From contig NZ_JAKVIR010000020.1 of the NCBI RefSeq assembly GCF_022601975.1, positions 60,569-124,568 on the forward strand: 64,000 nucleotides of DNA, written 5' to 3'. The translations under genes were made by a program, and so were the position numbers. Below are positions 7,117 to 16,327 of this stretch, one piece after another. Numbering within the stretch: the stretch's first letter is position 1; each line of letters begins with the position of its first letter. The stretch is from Pontibacter sp. E15-1. GTDB taxonomy: Bacteria; Bacteroidota; Bacteroidia; Cytophagales; Hymenobacteraceae. Below the pieces are notes generated by a model. That model was not told the origin of the DNA and did not search any database. It saw only the letters and a program-made list of their open reading frames with translations.

Positions 7117-8226
7117 CCGCAGCACCCGAGCACGCACGGCGTGTTGCGCCTCGAAGTGGTGACGGACGGGGAGATCATCACGGATGTGGCCCCGCACGTG
7201 GGCTACCTGCACCGCTGTTTCGAGAAGCACGCCGAACACATGGCCTACAACCAGACCATCCCCTACGTGGACCGCATGGACTACCTGGCCGCCATGAACT
7301 CAGAGCACGTCTGGTGTATGGGCGTGGAGAAGATGATGGGCATCACCAACCAGATTCCAAAGCGGGTGGAGTATATCCGGGTGCTGGTGGCGGAGCTGAA
7401 CCGCATTGCCTCGCACTTCGTGGCCATCGGCACGTATGGCATCGACATCGGGGCTTTCACGCCTTTCCTGTGGATGCTGCGCGACCGCGAGCACATTCAG
7501 CGTTTGCTCGAGTGGACCTCGGGTGCCCGCATGCTCTACAATTATATATGGGTGGGCGGTTTATACTATGACCTGCCCATCGGGTTTGAGCAGCGCTGCC
7601 AGGAGTTTATCGACTATCTGAAACCGAAGCTCGACGAGATAGACACGGTGCTGCTGGAGAACAAGATCTTTATCGACCGCACCGCCAATGTGGGTGTTTT
7701 GCCCCTGGATGTGGCCATTAACTACGGCTGCTCCGGCCCCATGCTGCGCGGCTCCGGCCTGAAGTATGACCTGCGCCGCGTGGATGGCTACAGCGTATAC
7801 CCCGAACTGGAGTTTGACGTACCCACCGGCACCGGCATGGTAGGCACCGTGGGCGATTGCTGGGACCGCAACTATGTGCGGGCACTGGAGTGCCGCGAGT
7901 CGGTGAAGATCATACAGCAGTGCCTCGACCAACTGCAGGGCGACCACAAACGCACCCCCGACTTCGACCCACAGGCTGCCTGCCCGAAGAAACTCCGCAT
8001 GACGGGCAGCAAAGAACTCTACTTCCGGGCCGAGACACCACGCGGCGAACTGGGCTTCTTCTTCCGCACCACCGACCGCAGCGACGTGCCTTTCCGCTGT
8101 AAGGGCCGCTCTCCGTGCTTCTCCAACCTGTCGGTGCTGCACGAGATCGCCAAAGGCTGCATGGTCGCCGACCTCATCGCCATCGTCGGCTCCGTGGATA
8201 TCGTGCTGGGCGAGCTGGACCGGTAA
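7015..8226 (+). CDS. nuoD: NADH-quinone oxidoreductase subunit D
   Basis: The 403 aa product is the 49 kDa subunit of complex I, which with NuoB forms the quinone pocket at the membrane interface. GEMIVNMGPQHPSTHGVLRL near residues 27-46 is the family signature (the His pair that shapes the quinone site), followed by PHVGYLHRCFEKHAE and, near the end, CKGRSPCFSNLSVLHEI and DIVLGELDR. The start is TTG 7015; no ATG lies upstream in frame. Unusually it stands alone, without nuoC before it or nuoE after it, so it is either an extra copy or a relocated gene. Codon use is that of the chromosomal core. Confidence 0.95.
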   Translation: MSQSTIYKDYLLQSEPNKFNLDNLQAGEMIVNMGPQHPSTHGVLRLEVVTDGEIITDVAPHVGYLHRCFEKHAEHMAYNQTIPYVDRMDYLAAMNSEHVWCMGVEKMMGITNQIPKRVEYIRVLVAELNRIASHFVAIGTYGIDIGAFTPFLWMLRDREHIQRLLEWTSGARMLYNYIWVGGLYYDLPIGFEQRCQEFIDYLKPKLDEIDTVLLENKIFIDRTANVGVLPLDVAINYGCSGPMLRGSGLKYDLRRVDGYSVYPELEFDVPTGTGMVGTVGDCWDRNYVRALECRESVKIIQQCLDQLQGDHKRTPDFDPQAACPKKLRMTGSKELYFRAETPRGELGFFFRTTDRSDVPFRCKGRSPCFSNLSVLHEIAKGCMVADLIAIVGSVDIVLGELDR

Positions 8227-8490
8227 ACTCAAGTTGTTCATATTTATTAGCGCTACAGCGCGCCCTGAGAAAACAACCTGCCCCTTCGAGAAAGGGAATA
8301 AGGTAACTTGTTGAGAAACTGTAATGCACAAAAATCACTTCATAACAGTATAAAATCATAGATAGAAGAAGTAGCAACATAAAAGGAATATTGCCAGGTG
8401 CATCTCTTGGCGGTAGTATGTGTTAGACTTTTTACAGATTGTTACCGTAGCGTTAACAGTACAAATAGTTTTAACCCCTACTGCCTTTAT
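8227..8490. other. Intergenic region between nuoD and the PAP2 gene
   Basis: A short AGCGCTACAGCGCGCCCT patch lies near 8249. No clear terminator with a T-run and no convincing TAnnTTTG box were found. The PAP2 promoter presumably lies in the AT-rich part at 8400-8490. Confidence 0.3.
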
Positions 8491-9354
8491 ATGAGATTGA
8501 ATAAATTCCTGACGGTACACCTGCTTTGGCTAACTGCGCTGTTTAGCCCGGCCATTGCACAGCCACAGCAGCTCCAGCTCGTTTCTTCTGATTCGCTGGA
8601 TATCCTTGCCTCCGACACCACCAATGCCATACCTGCCGACTCGATTGTAGCAGGCCAGAAAAATCCTTTCACGGATGCGCAGCGGCTGGAGGCCGACAAC
8701 AAACGCTACTTCAAGAGAGCCGTGATTCCGGCTGCCGCGCTGATTGGGGTGGGGCTCTATACCATACAGGGCAACGGTATTTTCAGCAGCTTTGATGCAC
8801 GCGACGCCCGCAACAATGGCACGCCCAACTTCAGCACCAAACTAGACGATTACCTGTTCTTCGTGCCGATTGCGTATTTGTACGGTTTCGATGCTCTCTC
8901 CTCGCAGAACCGCCACGACATTGGCCGCCAGACAGGACTGTTGTTTGCCTCCATCGCCCTCACCTCTGCCGTGGTATGGCCCACCAAAACCCTGACCGAC
9001 ATCGACAGGCCCAACGGCGACCCGACTGCTTTTCCGTCGGGCCATACCGCTTACGCCTTCACCATCGCCACCCTTGTGGATAAGGAATTCCGGCACAAAA
9101 GCCCGTGGGTGAGCATCGGCAGTTACTCCATCGCCACAGCCACCGGTGTGATGCGTGTGCTCAACAACGAACATTGGATGTCGGATGTGCTGGCGGGTGC
9201 GGGCGTCGGTATCCTATCGGTAAACACGGTATACTGGGTACACGCCAAACTACTAAACAGCCGGGCCCTGAAAAACGCAGGCTTGAACACCTCTTTTGCC
9301 CCCACGGTGCTGCCAACCGGCAACATGGGCATGCGGCTTTCCATGCAATTTTAA
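8491..9354 (+). CDS. PAP2-family lipid phosphatase, exported
   Basis: I chose the ATG at 8491 because it gives a good signal peptide (MRLNKFLTVHLLWLTALFSPAIA); an open extension to 8398 has no leader. All three phosphatase motifs are present in the second half: KTLTDIDRP (KX6RP), PSGH, and RVLNNEHWMSD (RX5HX3D). They form a His/Arg vanadium-haloperoxidase-like active site. Family members dephosphorylate phosphatidic acid, undecaprenyl pyrophosphate or lipid A; which applies here cannot be told. A strong terminator follows. Confidence 0.9.
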   Translation: MRLNKFLTVHLLWLTALFSPAIAQPQQLQLVSSDSLDILASDTTNAIPADSIVAGQKNPFTDAQRLEADNKRYFKRAVIPAAALIGVGLYTIQGNGIFSSFDARDARNNGTPNFSTKLDDYLFFVPIAYLYGFDALSSQNRHDIGRQTGLLFASIALTSAVVWPTKTLTDIDRPNGDPTAFPSGHTAYAFTIATLVDKEFRHKSPWVSIGSYSIATATGVMRVLNNEHWMSDVLAGAGVGILSVNTVYWVHAKLLNSRALKNAGLNTSFAPTVLPTGNMGMRLSMQF

Positions 9355-9376
9355 TGCACTAGCCCTGGCCTAAAGA

Positions 9377-9420
9377 AAAAGGCGCTTCCTCTGTTTCAGC
9401 AGGAAGCGCCTTTTTCTTTT
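9377..9420 (+). terminator. Strong rho-independent terminator
   Basis: Stem AAAGGCGCTTCCT (9378-9390) pairs perfectly with AGGAAGCGCCTTT, followed by more T residues. It ends the PAP2 transcript just before the next gene (9433). Confidence 0.9.
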
Positions 9421-9432
9421 TATATTTACCCC

Positions 9433-11859
9433 ATGCCTCTACAACGCCTCTTCCTATCGCTGCTCCTGATCTGTTTCTGCGGGATGGCTGCCGCTGCCCA
9501 GGTGCGGGAGGTACAGGGCGTGGTGCGCGATGCCCAGACCCGAGAGGCGCTTCCGTTTGTCAGCATCACGGCCAATAACGGCGAAACGGGCACGACCACA
9601 AACCTGGACGGCGGATATACACTGCGCCACAACCGCCCGATCCATACCCTCCGGTTTAGCTACGTGGGCTACACGACTCAAGAGATTTCCCCTGATTCTG
9701 CAAACGTTATCAACATCTTTCTGCGGCCTTCGTCGGCACAGCTACAGGAGGTGGTCGTGTTCGGAAGCGGCGAGAACCCGGCGCACCGCATCATCCGGCT
9801 GGCTAACCAAAACCGCGAGCAGCACCGCCTCGAGAACCTGCAAGCCTATACCTACCGCACCTACAACAAGTTCATCCTGACGGCCACCGACCCCAACGAG
9901 CAGGACATGCGCGATACGCTGCGGCTGGAACCGCAGGACTCTTCCTACCTGCGGATGCGCCAGTTATTAAGCAAGCAGCACTTGTTCTTATTGGAGAGCG
10001 TCACGGATTACGCCTTTCTGCAACCCAACCTCACGAAAGAAACCATACTGGCCACGCGCGTGTCGGGCTTGCAGCAGCCGAGCTTTGGCATCGTGGCCGC
10101 TGAGGCCCGCGACTTTTCGGTGTACGACGACATGCCGCTGTTCTTTGGCAAGCGCTACCTCAGCCCGATCAGCACGGGCAGCACCCGCAAGTATGATTTT
10201 GTGCTGCAGGAAACCAATGTGCTGGGCCAGGACACGGTCTATGTCATTTCGTTTAAGCCCATGGAGGGTAAGAACTTCGATGGCTTGCAGGGCCTGCTCT
10301 ATATCAACAGTAACGGCTGGGCAGTGCAAAACGTGCTGGCAAAATCCGCTGCCAACGACAAGCGCGGGGTGCAGTTGCAGCAGCAGTACCAGCAGGTAGG
10401 CCCGCAGCGGCAGTGGTTCCCAACCGAGTTGGATGTGGAGATCACGGTGCCGCAGATCGAGTGGAAAGGCCACCAACCCTACGCCCACCTCCGCACCTAT
10501 ATCACCAACATCAACCTGAACCCTGCCCTCCGGAAATCAAATTTCAGCGTGATTGCCCTGCAGCAAAAACCCGACGCGCACCTGCAGCCCGACAGCTACT
10601 TCCAGCGGTTCCGCCCCGACTCCCTCACCGCCTTCGAACTCCGCACCTACCAGCAACTCGACAGCGTGGGCAAAGCCCAGAAAATGGACCAGACCATCCG
10701 CATCGTGGAGTACCTGACGGCCCAGCAAATCCCTTTCGGCCCCATCAGCCTGGACCTGAACCGCCTGCTCCGTCTCAGTGACTTTGAGGGATTGCGTTTA
10801 GGAATAGGCGCCCATACCAATGATCGGCTTTCGGAGCGGCTGAATTTTGGAGGATACTGGGGGTATGGCTTTAAGGATGAGCAGGCAAAGTATGGCGCCG
10901 ATGCCTCGGTAGTGCTCTACAAGCCTGCCACACTGCAGTTAAAAGCGGTGTATTTTGAGGATGTGCTGGAGCCCGGGGGCATCCGCCTTCCTTTCCGGCA
11001 GCAGCGCAGCCTGCTCGGCAATGTGCGTCCCGCCGTGCTGCCCGCCCTCGATTATACCACCCATTACAGCGCCGCTTTGTCTGGCAGGTTGCTGCGCTAT
11101 GGGCAGGCACAGGCCATGCTCCGGCAAGAGCAGCGCCGCCCGACCTTTGCCTTTAGCAGTACTGAAATGCCCCAGCCAGTGTGTAACCTGACGGAGGCCG
11201 TGATGAGTTTCCGGTATGCCTACGGCGAGAAGTTTATGCAGCAGTTTAACCAACTGATGCTCATGCCAAGCGAGTACCCGGTGCTGTGGCTGCAGTATAC
11301 CCGTGGCCTCGATGGCTTGCTGGAGGGGGATTACGGCTATAACAAGTATGATGTGCGGGCCGAGGCCTCGTTCCGCCACCGTACTTTTGGCGAAAGCCGT
11401 TTCATACTGGCTGGCGGGCTGGTGAAGGGCACAGCTCCTTTTGTGAGCCTCTACAACGGCTACGGCAGCTACAACCCGGATTATTACGTGTATGCCGGCG
11501 ATGGCTTCGAGACGATGGCCCCGTATGAGTTTTTCTCTGACCGCTACGCCGCCCTCTTCTTCTCCCAAAACCTCGGAAAGCGCCTGCTCCGCACCGGCTT
11601 CTTTAAGCCCGACGTGGTATTGCTCACCAACATCGGTTTCGGCGACCTGCACCAATCCCTGCAGGAGGTGCTTCCGCAGGATGCCACGTTCCAGACCATG
11701 CAGCAAGGCTTTTTTGAGTCGGGTTTGCTGCTGAACAATATCATCAGCACGCCTTTCTCTGGTATTGGCGTCGGGGCGATTTACCGCTACGGCCCCTATG
11801 CATTAAATGAGGTGAAGGATAACCTCAAGATCAAGCTAACGCTTTCGCTGGCGTTTTAG
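9433..11859 (+). CDS. DUF5686 outer-membrane protein with carboxypeptidase-regulatory-like domain
   Basis: The 808 aa protein has a signal peptide ending AAAAQ, then a CarboxypepD_reg-like beta-sandwich (REVQGVVRDAQTREALPFVSI to LRFSYVGYTTQEI, residues about 23-95), then the DUF5686 region with a long C-terminal beta-rich part that ends in Phe (LSLAF), as outer-membrane barrels do. The same N-terminal sandwich precedes many TonB-dependent receptors, but no plug domain is seen here. Function is unknown; it is common in Bacteroidota. It is transcribed alone, with no obvious terminator behind it. Confidence 0.85.
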   Translation: MPLQRLFLSLLLICFCGMAAAAQVREVQGVVRDAQTREALPFVSITANNGETGTTTNLDGGYTLRHNRPIHTLRFSYVGYTTQEISPDSANVINIFLRPSSAQLQEVVVFGSGENPAHRIIRLANQNREQHRLENLQAYTYRTYNKFILTATDPNEQDMRDTLRLEPQDSSYLRMRQLLSKQHLFLLESVTDYAFLQPNLTKETILATRVSGLQQPSFGIVAAEARDFSVYDDMPLFFGKRYLSPISTGSTRKYDFVLQETNVLGQDTVYVISFKPMEGKNFDGLQGLLYINSNGWAVQNVLAKSAANDKRGVQLQQQYQQVGPQRQWFPTELDVEITVPQIEWKGHQPYAHLRTYITNINLNPALRKSNFSVIALQQKPDAHLQPDSYFQRFRPDSLTAFELRTYQQLDSVGKAQKMDQTIRIVEYLTAQQIPFGPISLDLNRLLRLSDFEGLRLGIGAHTNDRLSERLNFGGYWGYGFKDEQAKYGADASVVLYKPATLQLKAVYFEDVLEPGGIRLPFRQQRSLLGNVRPAVLPALDYTTHYSAALSGRLLRYGQAQAMLRQEQRRPTFAFSSTEMPQPVCNLTEAVMSFRYAYGEKFMQQFNQLMLMPSEYPVLWLQYTRGLDGLLEGDYGYNKYDVRAEASFRHRTFGESRFILAGGLVKGTAPFVSLYNGYGSYNPDYYVYAGDGFETMAPYEFFSDRYAALFFSQNLGKRLLRTGFFKPDVVLLTNIGFGDLHQSLQEVLPQDATFQTMQQGFFESGLLLNNIISTPFSGIGVGAIYRYGPYALNEVKDNLKIKLTLSLAF

Positions 11860-12083
11860 GGCCGTTTCGATCTATCAAACAAGGCACTGCCCCATCTGTC
11901 ATCCTGTAAAGAAATTTGGCAGAAACAGAGAGCCCTTTCCTCCGGGAGGTTAAGCTCATACTACTTGTGGGGGTATGGCCATGCTTCAACCAAGATCCTT
12001 TCAGGATGACAGGAATAGGAGTATGAAGCAGCCCTGCTTTCAGGAGAGTCTGCTAAAATGTAACCCACCCCTAACCCCGCCGA

Positions 12084-12255
12084 GGAGCAGGGCCGTTTCA
12101 TTCTAATAAAATCTATACTTGCGTTGTAAGTTGTCTTGCACTCAACCTGCATTTTTGGCTCTCCGAGCCAGTCGAGTCAGAGACTCAACCTTACTTGTTA
12201 GTCACGAATCTAGAGATTCGCGCCAGGTAATACTAGAATGAAACGGCCCTGCTCC
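12084..12255. repeat. Composite palindromic element (22 bp inverted ends, three internal hairpins)
   Basis: The 22 bp at 12084-12105 are exactly the reverse complement of 12234-12255. Between them lie three short perfect-arm palindromes in a row: TGGCTCTCCGAGCCA (12156-12170), GAGTCAGAGACTC (12174-12186) and CGAATCTAGAGATTCG (12205-12220). There is no coding capacity. It looks like a MITE- or REP/BIME-type element; the mobilising enzyme is unknown. Confidence 0.7.
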
Positions 12256-12360
12256 GGGGAGAGGAATTGTACTTATTGAAAGGAATGGTTATACGGTATG
12301 ATAAATTGATATGGATATACTACCGCCTCGCAACAACTCATTTCAGCCAAACACAGACAA

Positions 12361-12400
12361 AAAAATCCCCCTGCCTCAGTTAAGAAACAGGGGGATTTTA
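12361..12400 (-). terminator. gmd terminator
   Basis: AAAATCCCCCTG pairs with CAGGGGGATTTT around a 14-base loop, with an A-run on the left that becomes the U-run on the minus strand. Confidence 0.85.
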
Positions 12401-12424
12401 TACCTAGCGCTAGGCTTGTTTTTT

Positions 12425-13537
12425 CTATTCGTGATAGTTTAGAATACGGTGACCGCCTTCGGCCAGGTAGGTGTCGCGCTTGAAGAGGGCCACATCTGCC
12501 TGCATCATGTCCTGCACCAACGCCTTGAGGTCGTATTTCGGTACCCAGCCCAGTTTCTCTTTTGATTTAGTCGCGTCGCCAATCAGCAAATCCACCTCCG
12601 TCGGGCGGAAGTAGTTTGCGTCTACGCTCACCACCTCTTTGCCGGTCTCCAACTGGTACTCCGAGTTGTTGCAGACCTTCACGAAGCCTTTCTCCTCGGC
12701 GCCTTCGCCTCTGAACTCCAGCTCCACGCCTACCTCGGCGAAGGCCATCTTTACGAAGTCGCGCACCGTGGTGGTCACGCCTGTCGCGATCACGAAGTCC
12801 TCCGGGGTGTCCTGCTGCAGGATGCGCCACATGGCCTCCACGTAGTCCTTGGCATGGCCCCAGTCGCGCTTGGAGTCCAGGTTACCCAGGTATAGTTTGT
12901 CTTGTAAGCCCATGGCGATACGCGCCGCGGCCCTTGTGATCTTGCGCGTCACAAACGTCTCGCCCCGCAGTGGCGACTCGTGGTTGAACAGGATACCGTT
13001 GGTGGCGAACATGCCGTAGGCCTCGCGGTAGTTTACCGTGATCCAGTAAGCGTAGAGCTTTGCCACCGCGTAAGGCGAGCGCGGGTAGAAAGGCGTCGTC
13101 TCTGACTGCGGCACCGCCTGCACCAAACCATACAGTTCAGACGTTGATGCCTGGTAAACCCTTGTCTTTTCAGTTAATCCTAAGATACGGATGGCCTCCA
13201 GTATGCGCAGCGTGCCGATGCCATCGGCGTTGGCCGTGTACTCGGGCGTGTCGAAGCTCACCTTCACATGGCTCATGGCCGCCAGATTGTAGATCTCGTC
13301 GGGCTGCGTCTCCTGGATGATGCGGATGATGTTGGTGGAGTCGGTCAGGTCGCCGTAGTGCATCTTGAAGCGCACGTCGCTCTCGTGCGGGTCCTGGTAT
13401 AAGTGGTCCACCCGGTCGGTGTTGAACATGGAGCTGCGGCGCTTGAGGCCATGCACCATGTATCCTTTTTCCAATAAGAGCTCGGCCAGGTACGCCCCGT
13501 CCTGCCCCGTGATGCCTGTGATAAGGGCTACTTTCAT
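12425..13537 (-). CDS. gmd: GDP-mannose 4,6-dehydratase
   Basis: The 370 aa short-chain dehydrogenase/reductase of the extended type converts GDP-mannose to GDP-4-keto-6-deoxymannose, the first step to GDP-L-fucose. GITGQDGAYLAE (residues 7-18) is the NADP-binding glycine motif. STSELYG and YAVAKLYAYW supply the catalytic Ser/Thr, Tyr and Lys, and the insertion RRSSMFNTDRVDHLY is specific for Gmd. It is the second gene after fcl on the same strand, with 111 bp of low-complexity sequence between them, so the two steps are probably co-expressed for surface polysaccharide synthesis. Confidence 0.97.
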   Translation of the reverse strand: MKVALITGITGQDGAYLAELLLEKGYMVHGLKRRSSMFNTDRVDHLYQDPHESDVRFKMHYGDLTDSTNIIRIIQETQPDEIYNLAAMSHVKVSFDTPEYTANADGIGTLRILEAIRILGLTEKTRVYQASTSELYGLVQAVPQSETTPFYPRSPYAVAKLYAYWITVNYREAYGMFATNGILFNHESPLRGETFVTRKITRAAARIAMGLQDKLYLGNLDSKRDWGHAKDYVEAMWRILQQDTPEDFVIATGVTTTVRDFVKMAFAEVGVELEFRGEGAEEKGFVKVCNNSEYQLETGKEVVSVDANYFRPTEVDLLIGDATKSKEKLGWVPKYDLKALVQDMMQADVALFKRDTYLAEGGHRILNYHE

Positions 13538-13610
13538 GTGAGTTACGAATTATGAGTTACGAATTACGAATGTCAGTTCCGAATTCCGGGTTACGAGTTC
13601 CGAGTTTTTT
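13538..13610. repeat. Degenerate GAGTTACGAATTA-type repeat between fcl and gmd
   Basis: About five imperfect copies of a unit like GAGTTACGAATTA run through the gap (GAGTTACGAATTATGAG, then GTTACGAATTACGAAT, TTCCGAATTCCGGG, TTACGAGTTCCGAG). Such low-complexity strings at gene edges are frequent in this group; no function is known. Confidence 0.55.
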
Positions 13611-13648
13611 CCCTGGAACGCTATGTTATATATCTGTCTTGTGTATGC

Positions 13649-14590
13649 TTATCTTTCGGCTACGGTCTCCTGGGAGAGGAAGTCGGCGTAGGTCAGGGCG
13701 ATGCCCTCTTTCAGTTCGGTGGTATGGTGCCAGCCCAGGTTGTGCAGCTTGGTCACGTCCATGAGTTTGCGGGGGGTGCCGTCTGGCTTTGTGGTGTCGA
13801 GGCGAAGTTCGCCTGTGTAGCCCACCGTCTCCTTCACCAGCTCGGCCAGTTCTTTAATGGACAAATCCTCGCCGGTGCCCACGTTCACCAGCTCGCGGCC
13901 CGAATAGGTCTCCATCAAAAAGAGGCAGGCCTGGGCCAGGTCGTCGGCGAAGAGGAACTCGCGCAGTGGGCTGCCCGTGCCCCAGATCGTGACCGCCTCC
14001 GCCCCGCTCTCCTTTGCCTCGTGGAAGCGGCGGATGAGGGCCGGCAGCACGTGCGAGTTCTGCGGGTGGTAGTTGTCGTTGTAACCGTAGAGGTTGGTGG
14101 GCATGGCGCTGATGAAGTCGCAGCCGTACTGGTCGCGGTAGGCCTCGCAGAGCTTGATGCCCGCGATCTTGGCGATGGCGTAGGGCTCGTTGGTCGGCTC
14201 CAGCTCCCCGGTCAGTAGATACTCTTCTTTCAGGGGCTGCGGGGCGAGCTTGGGATAGATGCAGGAAGAGCCCAAAAAGAGCAGCTTCTTCGCGCCCGTC
14301 TCGTAGGCAGCGTGGATGATGTTAGCCTCAATCATGAGGTTGTCGTAGAGGAAGTCGGCGCGGTAGGTGTTGTTGGCCACGATGCCCCCCACCTTGGCCG
14401 CCGCCAGGAAAACAAACCCCGGCTTCTCCTCGGAGAAGAAGACCTTCACCGCCGCCTGGTCCCGCAGGTCCAGTTCCGCAGAGCGCCGCACGATAATGTT
14501 GGTATAGCCTTCCGCCTCCAGCGCCCGCACGATGGCCGAGCCCACCATGCCCCGGTGCCCCGCCACGTATATCTTCGAATCTTTTTGCAT
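13649..14590 (-). CDS. fcl: GDP-L-fucose synthase
   Basis: The 313 aa epimerase/reductase converts the Gmd product to GDP-L-fucose with NADPH. The nucleotide-binding loop is GHRGMVGSAI (residues 11-20). SSCIYP and YAIAK (YxxxK) give the catalytic residues, and PTNLYGYNDNYHP is a typical Fcl stretch. Length is normal for the family. It is the first gene of the fcl-gmd pair. A TATCTTTG promoter box lies upstream at 14749-14756. Confidence 0.96.
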   Translation of the reverse strand: MQKDSKIYVAGHRGMVGSAIVRALEAEGYTNIIVRRSAELDLRDQAAVKVFFSEEKPGFVFLAAAKVGGIVANNTYRADFLYDNLMIEANIIHAAYETGAKKLLFLGSSCIYPKLAPQPLKEEYLLTGELEPTNEPYAIAKIAGIKLCEAYRDQYGCDFISAMPTNLYGYNDNYHPQNSHVLPALIRRFHEAKESGAEAVTIWGTGSPLREFLFADDLAQACLFLMETYSGRELVNVGTGEDLSIKELAELVKETVGYTGELRLDTTKPDGTPRKLMDVTKLHNLGWHHTTELKEGIALTYADFLSQETVAER

Positions 14591-14748
14591 GTATAATGTA
14601 TAGAACGTTAATCAGTTGAGAAGATTAACAAGAGCTTGTACTGCTTTCCCTCAGCAGAGTTGCACCGCTTTGAATCATTCTTTAATAACTCAAACTATAT
14701 ATAACCATGATCATATATTTAGGCTACTACCGGCCCTTGTTACCTCCA

Positions 14749-14756
14749 CAAAGATA
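14749..14756 (-). promoter_or_regulatory. Candidate -7 promoter box for fcl-gmd
   Basis: The minus strand reads TATCTTTG, matching the Bacteroidota -7 consensus TAnnTTTG. The -33 region (CTTTAAG) is weak. It would give a leader of about 150 nt for fcl. Confidence 0.4.
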
Positions 14757-14809
14757 AACATCCCTGCCTTAAAGTTAGTATAGGGAGGGAACCTGCAACC
14801 GCTATCCCT

Positions 14810-16327
14810 ATGAAACTCCTGACCGCCGCTCAAACCCGCGAAGCCGATGCACAGACCATCCGCGAAGAGGGCATACCTTCCGTAGACCTGATGGAACGTG
14901 CCGCCAAAGCCTTTACTGGTTGGTTCGAGAACAAATTTCAGCCTTCCGAGGAAATCTTCGTGTTCTGCGGCCCCGGCAACAACGGCGGCGATGGCCTGGC
15001 TGTGGCCCGGTTGCTGCAGCAGCGCAACTATACCGTGCAGGTATACCTGGTGGGCGACACCGCCAAAGCCTCCGAAGATTTCAAAACCAACCTGGGCCGC
15101 CTGCCCGAGGAGATAACGCCCCAACACATTCAGGCGGAGCAGGAAATACCAGAACTGCCACTGTGCGCCTGCGTGATTGACGCGCTCTTCGGCACCGGCC
15201 TTACCCGCCCCGTAACGGGCTTGTATGAGGAAGTGGTGGAGCAACTCAACAACAGCGGGGCCTGCATCACCGCTATCGATATTCCCTCCGGCCTTTACAC
15301 CGATAGCCAAACACCCGAGGACAGCACCATCATCCGGGCGGAGTATACCGTCAGCTTTCAGTTGCCCAAGCTGGCGTTTTTTCTGCCGCAGCACGAGGAG
15401 TTTGTGGGCGAATGGCATGTGGTGCCCATCGGGCTTAGCGCACGGTACATCGCCGGTGTGAAAACGCACCTTTGCTATACCACCAAACAGGATGTGCAGC
15501 ACATGCTGAAGCACCGGAAAAAATTCTCGCACAAAGGCCTGTATGGGCATGCGCTGCTGCTGGCCGGAGGGTATGGCAAGATGGGGGCAGCGGTGCTGGC
15601 CGCAAGGGCCTGCCTGAAAAGCGGTGTCGGGCTGCTGACCATCCAGGCGCCGTCGGTGGGGTATACCGTGCTGCAAACGGCGGTGCCGGAGGCCATGACC
15701 CTGACAGACGCAAACCGCAAGCACCTCTCTGAGCTACCGGAGGAAATTGACAAGTTTAACGTGATCGGCGTTGGGCCGGGCATCGGAACAGCCCCTCCCA
15801 CCAAAACCGCAATCGGAGAGTTGCTCGCCACCGCCACACACCCCTTGGTTATTGATGCCGATGCTATCAACATCATTGCTGGCAGCGACCGGCTGCTGGG
15901 GCAGATACCGAAAAACAGGGTGATCTTTACGCCGCACCCGAAGGAGTTTGAGCGGATAGCCGGCAAATCAGAAAATGACTACGAACGCATGGAGCGCCTC
16001 CGTGCGTTTTGCCAGCGGCACCAGTGCTACGTTACTTTAAAAGGGAGCCATACCGCCATCGGCACGCCGGAGGGGAATGTGTTCTTTAACACCACCGGTA
16101 ACTCCGGGATGGCCACAGGCGGCACAGGCGACGTGCTGACAGGTATGATTACGGCGTTGGTGGCCCAGCACTATTCGCTGGAGGAGGCTTGCCTGCTCGG
16201 CGTGTATGTGCACGGGCTGGCCGGCGACCTGGCTCTGCAAACTGTGGGCGCCATCAGCATGATGGCGACCGACCTGATTGAGCACCTGCCCAAAGCGTTT
16301 ATGTGTTTGCAGCAACCTGCGCCATAG
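14810..16327 (+). CDS. nnr: Bifunctional NAD(P)H-hydrate epimerase / ADP-dependent dehydratase
   Basis: The 505 aa enzyme repairs damaged NAD(P)HX. The N-terminal YjeF_N half (about 1-215; GPGNNGGDGLAVARLL at about 53-68) epimerises R- to S-NADHX. The C-terminal ribokinase-like half (about 230-500; GGYGKMGAAVLAARACLKSGVGL, GPGIG, and GNSGMATGGTGDVLTGMI) dehydrates the S form using ADP. Both halves are full length. It converges on the UbiA-like gene with a 29 bp overlap of the 3' ends. Confidence 0.95.
   Translation: MKLLTAAQTREADAQTIREEGIPSVDLMERAAKAFTGWFENKFQPSEEIFVFCGPGNNGGDGLAVARLLQQRNYTVQVYLVGDTAKASEDFKTNLGRLPEEITPQHIQAEQEIPELPLCACVIDALFGTGLTRPVTGLYEEVVEQLNNSGACITAIDIPSGLYTDSQTPEDSTIIRAEYTVSFQLPKLAFFLPQHEEFVGEWHVVPIGLSARYIAGVKTHLCYTTKQDVQHMLKHRKKFSHKGLYGHALLLAGGYGKMGAAVLAARACLKSGVGLLTIQAPSVGYTVLQTAVPEAMTLTDANRKHLSELPEEIDKFNVIGVGPGIGTAPPTKTAIGELLATATHPLVIDADAINIIAGSDRLLGQIPKNRVIFTPHPKEFERIAGKSENDYERMERLRAFCQRHQCYVTLKGSHTAIGTPEGNVFFNTTGNSGMATGGTGDVLTGMITALVAQHYSLEEACLLGVYVHGLAGDLALQTVGAISMMATDLIEHLPKAFMCLQQPAP

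Larger units (their letters stand above)
11860..12424. other. 565 bp gene-free region with several repeats
   Basis: No gene is apparent. It contains a GTCATCCTG / CAGGATGAC inverted pair (11896-11904 and about 12001-12010), a composite palindromic element (12084-12255, listed separately) and the gmd terminator (12361-12400). Confidence 0.6.

Noticed and set aside
7561..8331. 256-codon open frame antisense to nuoD
   Set aside because: It is a shadow of a GC-rich gene: His/Val/Ala-rich translation with no family pattern, fully overlapped by the well-supported nuoD.
10939..11706. 255-codon antisense frame within the DUF5686 gene
   Set aside because: Composition is that of a complementary-frame shadow; the + strand gene is clearly coding across this stretch.
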